From NCBI GenBank assembly GCA_947069175.1, contig CAMTDV010000027.1, positions 41,305,369 to 41,369,368 on the forward strand: 64,000 bases of DNA. Direction: 5' to 3'. A model generated the notes under the pieces. It was not told the origin of the DNA. It made no database searches and saw only the letters and a program-made list of their open reading frames with translations. Shown piece after piece: positions 57,558 to 64,000 of this stretch; positions within the stretch are counted from its first letter, which is position 1; each line of letters opens with the position of its first letter. The position numbers and the translations under genes were made by a program. This stretch comes from Scalesia atractyloides. Lineage: Eukaryota; Streptophyta; Magnoliopsida; Asterales; Asteraceae.

Positions 57558-58918
57558 ATGTCGTCCAGACAACAACGAGGGGGTAAAAGATCAGGAAGGT
57601 CTCAGGAACGCTTGGCCACACAAATCGCGAAACAAATGGCCACGATACTGCCTGACGTTGTGGTCCAAGTACAACAAGCTCTCGCCACAAATCCCATTAA
57701 TCCTCCCCAACAGAATGACCAGAACATCGACAACCCTCCTACCAGCAAGTGCTCATACAAACATTTCAAATCTTGTGATCCTCCTAAATTTGAAGGGACC
57801 GAAGGTGTCACTGCTCTCCTCCATTGGTTTGAGGAAATGGAAAACACCTTCCTCAACTGCGATTGTCCTGAGGATCGCAAGGTTCGATACGCCACCGGGA
57901 GACTATTTGGGGTAGCTCTCACTTGGTGGAATTCTGAAAAAGGGAAGAGAGGAATTGATGATGCAATGGCCTTAACTTGGGGGAGTTAAGGGAAATCATG
58001 ACTAGGCGTTTCTGTCCTAGGAGTGAAATTAAAAAGTTGGAGGACGAATTTCATTCTTTAAAGCAGAAGGAGGGAGATCACACCACCTATAACAAGAGGT
58101 TCTTAGAGTTGAACCAAATGGTTACAAATTTGTTTACCCCAACTTATCGTTTGATCGAGCATTATATTCGAGGACTTCCCTCGAAAATTCAAGATTCAGT
58201 TCTCAGCATTTCACCGGTAACACTTGAAGCTGCTATGGAGCTAGCGACTGAACTGACCGAGAATCGAATTCGCAACGGGAAGTTTAAAGAAGAGAAAAAG
58301 AAAGCCCCTGTTGAGGGTCAAACTTCAAACCATTCCATCTCCTCCTCTAAGTTTGTTAACAAGAGGAAGCGCAACACCAGAAACTTCGCTGTTACACAAA
58401 CCAACTCCCCTATTCCTGCTGCACCCATTACCCAAGTCGCTCCTTCACCTGCACCATACAAAAGACCATACTCTGGCCCGTTACCAAAATGCAACCGTTG
58501 CCAATATCACCATTCTCCTGATTATCCTTGCCAACATTGCACCAGCTGTGGTCGCGCAGGTCATACTGTTCAAACCTGCCGCATGCCTCAGCGAACGAAC
58601 CGCCACCAGCCTTCAACCCTAACCCACCAACAATTAATGGGTCAAGCCCAACAACCCCTACTATTACCACCCACCCAACATTTAGCCCAAACATACTATC
58701 AACCCAATTATCCTATGGTTCAACCTATGCGGGCTTGCTACAATTGCGGAGACCCAAGCCATTTCAGAAACACTTGTCCAAGGTTGGTAAACATTATCCA
58801 TGCTCAGGCCCAAGCCAACCCGGTGAATCAAGCGAACCAAGCTCCTCCACCTGCAAGAGGAAGAGCTTTCAATATCAACGCTAATCAGGCTAGAGCTGGC
58901 GGCAATGTGGTTAACGGT
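57558..58918 (+). pseudogene. gag of chromovirus C, one frameshift
   Basis: The start at 57558 (MSSRQQRGGKRSGRSQERL) is followed by the capsid core (FKSCDPPKFEGTEGVTALL; GVALTWWN). A small deletion near 57978 shifts the frame at LTWG, and the capsid continues as ELREIMTRRFCPRSEIKK. A basic linker and two zinc knuckles follow (CTSCGRAGHTVQTC near 58540; CYNCGDPSHFRNTC near 58738). Apart from that one frameshift, gag is close to complete. Confidence 0.88.
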
Positions 58919-61900
58919 ACGTTCCTTATAAATGGTAGATATGCATCTATGTTATTTGATACTGATGCGGATAGAAGTTTTGTGTCCTTAGAATTTGAAC
59001 CTATCTTAAACCAAAATCGGGATAAGCTCATGGAATCCATAATGGTAGAAGTTGCTGACGGGAAACCAGTTTCATTGAACTCTATTATACGCAACTGTAC
59101 ACTCACCTTAAACGACCACGATTTCTCAGTCGACCTTATTCCTATGAAGCTGGGAAGTTTTGATATCATAATTGGTATGGACTGGCTCAGTCAACATCAG
59201 GCAGAAGTTGTATGTCACGAAAAATTTATACGTATTCCTCTTTCAAACGGTCAGACTCTTCGAATCTTTGGAGAAACCTCGTCGAAGGGGCTCAGCTTAA
59301 TGTCTTGTCTTCAAGCCCAAAATATCTTCGCAAAAATTATGTCGCGTTTTTTAGCTCATATCATCAAAAAGGGAACCATGGAGAAGAAACTTGAAGACAT
59401 TCCAGTAGTAAAAGATTTCCCGCAAGTTTTTCCTGATGACATTTCAGGACTTCCTCCAGTTAGAGAAGTCGAATTCCGTATTGATCTTATACCTGGTGCT
59501 ACACCAGTTGCAAAGTCTCCTTATAGGTTAGCCCCCTCTGAAATGCAAGAGCTAGCCAGTCAATTACAAGAGATGACTGACAAGGGATTCATACGTCCTA
59601 GCTCATCGCCTTGGGGTGCACCTGTCCTTTTTGTAAAGAAGAAAGATGGATCCTTTACCTCGCATTGATGATCTTCTTAACCAACTTCAAGGTGCCAGCT
59701 ACTTTTCCAAAATCGACCTTCGATCTGGTTATCATCAACTTAGGGTGCATGAAGAAGACGTCCCAAAGACCGCATTTCGAACTCGTATGGCCATTATGAA
59801 TTCATGGTCATGCCATTTGGTTTAACCAACGCTCCAGCAGTCTTCATGGACCTAATGAATAGAGTCTGCAAACCTTATCTTGATCGATTTGTTATAGTCT
59901 TCATCGACGACATTCTTATTTATTCAAAATCTAAAACTGATCATGAGCGTCATCTTCGACTCATCCTTACACTTCTAGAGAATGAAAAGCTTTACGCCAA
60001 ATTCTCCAAATGCGAATTCTGGTTAAAAGAGGTGCAATTCCTCGGACATGTAGTCAATGACAAGGGAATACATGTCGACCCCTCAAACATCAAAGCGATA
60101 CAAGAATGGCAAGCGCCACGTACACCAACTGAAGTAAGATCTTTTCTTGGTCTGGCTGGTTATTATCATCGATTCATCTCAAACTTCTCACGCATTGTTG
60201 TACCACTCACGGCTTTAACTCATAAGGGAAAACCTTTCATATGGGGACCCAAGCAAGAAAAAGCCTTCCAAACTCTTAAACAAAAACTCTGTGATGCACC
60301 AATCCTCACTCTTCCTGAAGGTTGTGATGATTTTGTGGTCTATTGCGACGCGTCAGGGCAAGGATTAGGCTGCGTTCTAATGCAAAGAGGAAAAGTTATA
60401 GCTTATGCTTCGAGACAACTCAAGACGCATGAGAAGAACTACACCACCCATGACCTAGAACTTGGAGCCGTTGTGTTCGCTCTTAAGATATGGAGACATT
60501 ATCTCTATGGTACTAAGTGTGAAATATACACTGACCACAAGAGTCTTCAACATATCTTCAATCAAAAGGAGTTAAACATGAGGCAACGAAGATGGGTCGA
60601 ACTTCTAAATGACTACGACTGTGAAATTCGATACCACCCTGGCAAAGCAAATGTGGTGGCCGATACACTTAGTCGAAAGGGTTATGCAAACTCCATTCGT
60701 CTTCTATGTTCGCAAATCATAACTGACATTAAAGATCAAATTCGAGAAGCCCAACATGTTTCAGTAACGGAAGATGATGTACGAAAGGAGATGCCCTGTG
60801 GAGCTGAACTTAAAATTGAAACTAAATCTGACGGTATTCTGTACTATCTAGATCGTATATGGATTCCTAACCACAACAATCTTCGTGAAATTCTTATGAA
60901 GGAAGCTCACAAAACGCGATACTCTATACACCCAGGAGCCGATAAGATGTATCAAGACCTAGGATATACCTATTGGTGGCCTGGAATGAAAAATGATATT
61001 GCTGTTTTTATTTCTAAGTGTCTTACATGTTCCAAGGTGAAAGCTGAACACCAAAGACCCTCAGGACTTCTGGTCCAACCTGAAATACCTGTATGGAAGT
61101 GGGAAAATATAACCATGGACTTCATTACCGGGTTACCTCGCACTTCTGGTGGGTATGACACTATATGGGTAATAATTGACCGACTTACAAAATCAGCTCA
61201 CTTTATTCCTATCCGCGAAGATTTCAAGAACGAAAAGCTTGCTCGTATTTATATCAGCGAAATCGTAAGCCGACATGGGGTACCGTTAAGCATTATTTCT
61301 GATCGTGATGGTCGTTTCACTTCACGAACATGGCAAGCAGTACAAGCCGCTATGGGTACGCGATTAGATCTCAGTACCGCCTATCATCCTCAAACTGATG
61401 GTCAATCTGAACGCACCATTCAAAATCTTGAAGATATGCTTCGAGCATGTGTTATAGACTTCAAGGGAAATTGGGACGCTCATCTACCATTAGTCAAATT
61501 TTCGTACAACAACAGCTATCATTCAAGCATCGGCATGGCACCTTTTGAAGCCTTATATGGTCGTAAGTGCCGATCTCCAGTATGTTGGCACGAAATTGGG
61601 GAAGCTCAAATCACTGGTCCGGAATTGATTCAAGAAACTACAGACAAGACCATCAAATTCGAAACAATCTTCTAGCGGCTCAGAGTCGTCAAAAGAGTTA
61701 TGCAGATAAACGACGGAAGCCTTTAGAGTTTAACATTGGTGATCATGTACTTCTAAAAGTATCACCGTGGAAGGGAGTAGTTCGTTTTGGTCAAAAAGGC
61801 AAGCTAGCACCACGCTACGTAGGACCTTTCAAGATACTCGAAAGAGTAGGAACTGTAGCATACAAGCTTGATCTACCAAAAGAACTCAACAGGATTCATC

Positions 61901-62169
61901 CCACATTCCACGTATCTAACTTGAAGAAGTGCCTCGCTGATGAAAACCTCCACATTCCTCTGGAAGATATTCAGATTGATGAATCTATGCATTTTATTGA
62001 AAGACCAGTAGAAATCATGGACTTCGGGGAGAAACGTCTACGACGGAGTCGCATTCCAATTGTTAGGGTACGCTGGGAGTCGAAACGGGGACCTGAGTTT
62101 ACTTGGGAACGTGAAGACTCAATGCGTGAAAAATACCCGCATCTTTTTCCTACTACTTCTACTACTTAA
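58919..62169 (+). pseudogene. pol of chromovirus C with several lesions
   Basis: The protease active-site segment reads LFDTDADRSF (58952-58981), with aspartate in place of the usual glycine after DT. RT has lost about 59 bp near 59657, between copies of CCTTT, removing the segment around the CIDYRELN motif. A one-base loss near 59787 shifts the frame again. From 59804 the frame is open through FIDDIL, RNase H, and integrase (YWWPGMKND, CLTCSK, ISDRDGRFTS, HPQTDGQSE). A one-base loss near 61650 breaks the integrase C-terminus. The chromodomain (WESKRGPEFTWERE) ends at 62169. Confidence 0.9.
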
Positions 62170-62188
62170 ATTTCGGGACGAAATTCCT

Positions 62189-62203
62189 AAAAGTAGGGGA
62201 TAC
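62189..62203 (+). promoter_or_regulatory. Polypurine tract of C
   Basis: AAAAGTAGGGGATAC lies immediately before the 3' LTR and is the same as in D. Confidence 0.82.
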
Positions 62204-64000
62204 TGTAACATTTGTCGAAAACGGGTTTCCAAACCCGCTCCGTTTTTGTAATCGAATATCAAGTTATAAATGTCACGTTGCGTATTTATGGCTATTTTGA
62301 TTTTTAATGATACATAATTAGTAAACAAACTAAACCATAAAAATTATACTTGAAAAAAAGTAAAAATAAAATAAATAAAAATAAAATGAGGCTGTCGGGA
62401 CTCGAACCCGGGTCAGCCAGGTTGTGAACTTCCAAAGACTTAACACTCACACGTATAACCACTCCGCCACTTGTTTGTTTTCTGTCAACTCTAGGAAACA
62501 AATGAGTCTTATATACAAACTTAGATGAACCGATTGCGCCAACTGAAAACCGAAATCGGCTATTCAACCGTCTAAAACGTTTGAATAATCGCGATTTCAG
62601 GTTTATAAACCGATGCACCGACAATTCCAATCAATTTTGCCTTGAATGAAACTTGAATTCGGGAGTGAATCGGTTTAATAACCGAAAACTTTCAATTCTT
62701 GGATTACTTCCATCCTAGTACTCCTTCGCGACTCACAAACACTCTGCACACCTCCAAATACATTTCCGCACAATTTTCAGTCCACCGGAGAAGCTATTTG
62801 AACTCGCTGGAGAAATTCTGCAAGTCGCCGGAAAACCGTACTCTTCATCAAAACAGTAAGTCTTTCAATGTCTTCGTGGTCTAACAATTGTTAAGCTATT
62901 TCTGACTCAAACCTTTCAATTGAAATCGAATTCAGACGCTGTTTTCGGATAATTCCAGTTCGCCAGAAAAGTTCTGGAAATCTCTATTTCCATCTGTGAA
63001 TCGGTAAGGACATTCAAACACTAGGTTAACGTTTGTTAATCACTTCAATTCCACGATTAGCTAATCAAAACGGTTAATTGTCTTGTTCAGTTGAAGTGCA
63101 CAAAAACAGAGACCGAAACCTTGCCGGAATTCTGAAATAAACCGTTCATCGGTATGTTTACTTCTATTATCGTTTATGCCATTTCATATTAGTTTGTACA
63201 ATGTATATCAATCGAACTAAACAAGATATAACGGTGTAATCTACTGCCGGTAAAAACGAAAGAAGAAGATGACTGTGATAACACTATAAGAATAATTAAA
63301 ATTGTTATTTTGAACGGGTTAGACACACAGTCCAGCGGTGGACTGTGTGCGAAACAAAAACACGCATACGTCCCGAGTTCGATCCCTGACACACGCACCC
63401 TCTATGTAATAAAATGCCTTTTTGATTAAGAACTGAACCGGGTTAACTCCGTTAGTTGTTAAGTATAATAAAATTTGTATATTAACCAAGTTAGACACAC
63501 AGTCCAGCGGTGGACTGTGTGTAACGTTAAAGCGCAGGTCCCGGGTTCGAGACCTGTTAGTGGCACCGGTTCGATGAATTAAAGTGTTTTTGAAATTAAA
63601 AGAATTTTGGATAAATTGAATTAATATATAAGTATAATTAAAAACAGAATTATTTCGGGTTAGACACGTAGCTCAGTTGGTAGAGCTGCGTGCACGCGTA
63701 CGGGAGGTCTCAGGTTCGAGCCTCACCCAGCGCAATACAATTACACAATAAATCGGTCAACAAGTCAAACGGTCAACGGTCAACGGTCAACGGTCGCAAA
63801 AAGTCAACATATTTTTATATTTTTATTTATTTAATTTAATTTAAAAATCAATTAAAAATACTTAAAAATAATGTTTTTAAAGATAGGAAATAGCCTTAAA
63901 CTCACAAAAATATATCTAAAAATCTTATTAAAAATTATTAATAAAATCCACTCATTTACTATATTTTCCGTTATTATTTAGGTTAGTTAATTCTCGTTGT
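62204..64000 (+). repeat. 3' LTR of C, truncated by the window end
   Basis: The first 1.8 kb of the LTR matches 54067-55855. The antisense tRNA-like module lies at 62391-62470 and the sense modules start at 63316, 63489 and 63657. It differs from the 5' LTR in an extra CAACGGT unit near 63780. About 0.9 kb should continue beyond the window. Confidence 0.93.

Larger units (their letters stand above)
54067..64000 (+). mobile_element. Ty3/gypsy chromovirus copy C (Tekay/Del-like), the youngest element
   Basis: A plus-strand element inserted in the integrase of I. 5' LTR 54067-56748, primer site 56752, gag 57558, pol to 62169, polypurine tract 62189-62203, 3' LTR from 62204 running past the window end. 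By eye I count about 29 differences over roughly 1.79 kb of aligned LTR, so the insertion is recent. Coding lesions in gag, protease, RT and integrase show it is nevertheless non-autonomous. Confidence 0.94.

Overview
The window is plant nuclear DNA, almost certainly from a eudicot with a large, repeat-rich genome. The evidence is nested LTR retrotransposons with plant-type initiator tRNA-Met primer sites, chromodomain Ty3/gypsy (Tekay/Del-like) and Athila lineages, a PIF/Harbinger transposase relic, a hAT MITE, and three spliced exons of a plant-type acyltransferase. An Asteraceae origin is only an impression. Nothing bacterial or organellar is seen.

Layout. (1) 1-21087: chromovirus copy A (minus strand; its 3' end lies left of the window), with Athila copy B (5329-18686, target duplication CACAT) inserted in its 5' leader. 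(2) 21088-21750: end of an LTR of another family (F), cut by A. (3) 21751-38651: chromovirus copy D (plus). Its 5' LTR is interrupted on the left by F/A/B and in the middle by chromovirus copy E (22233-30750, minus, TSD CATTT). (4) 38652-39398 and 41799 to about 42045: one decayed PIF/Harbinger transposase gene (G) split by a solo LTR (H, 39399-41793, TSD AGACG). (5) 42607-43212: a hAT-type MITE with the 8-bp TSD GTTGGAAG. (6) 45205-46068: the last three exons of a phytyl-ester-synthase-like acyltransferase, the only host gene seen. (7) 46290-48770: a 5'-truncated Ty1/copia element. (8) 49070-54066: 3' LTR and integrase end of a minus-strand chromovirus (I), cut by (9) chromovirus copy C (54067 to beyond 64000, plus), the youngest element.

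Insertion order can be read from the nesting: G is older than D; D is older than F and E; F is older than A; A is older than B; G is older than H; I is older than C. All pol genes seen are broken, so nothing here looks autonomous.

The most unusual signal lies in the LTRs. LTRs A, C and D carry three sense-oriented tRNA-like modules (A-box and B-box) spaced 166-173 bp apart. LTRs A, C, D and H carry another tRNA-like module in antisense, 180-330 bp from the LTR 5' terminus and followed by a T-run like a Pol III terminator. Also notable are two unrelated elements (B and D) with the same abnormal architecture, in which outside flank sits on the inner side of the 5' LTR and the primer site is lost; arrays of a GC-rich inverted-repeat motif in Athila B; a hairpin before gag whose stem is conserved but whose loop varies; and a 346-bp tandem duplication straddling an LTR edge.
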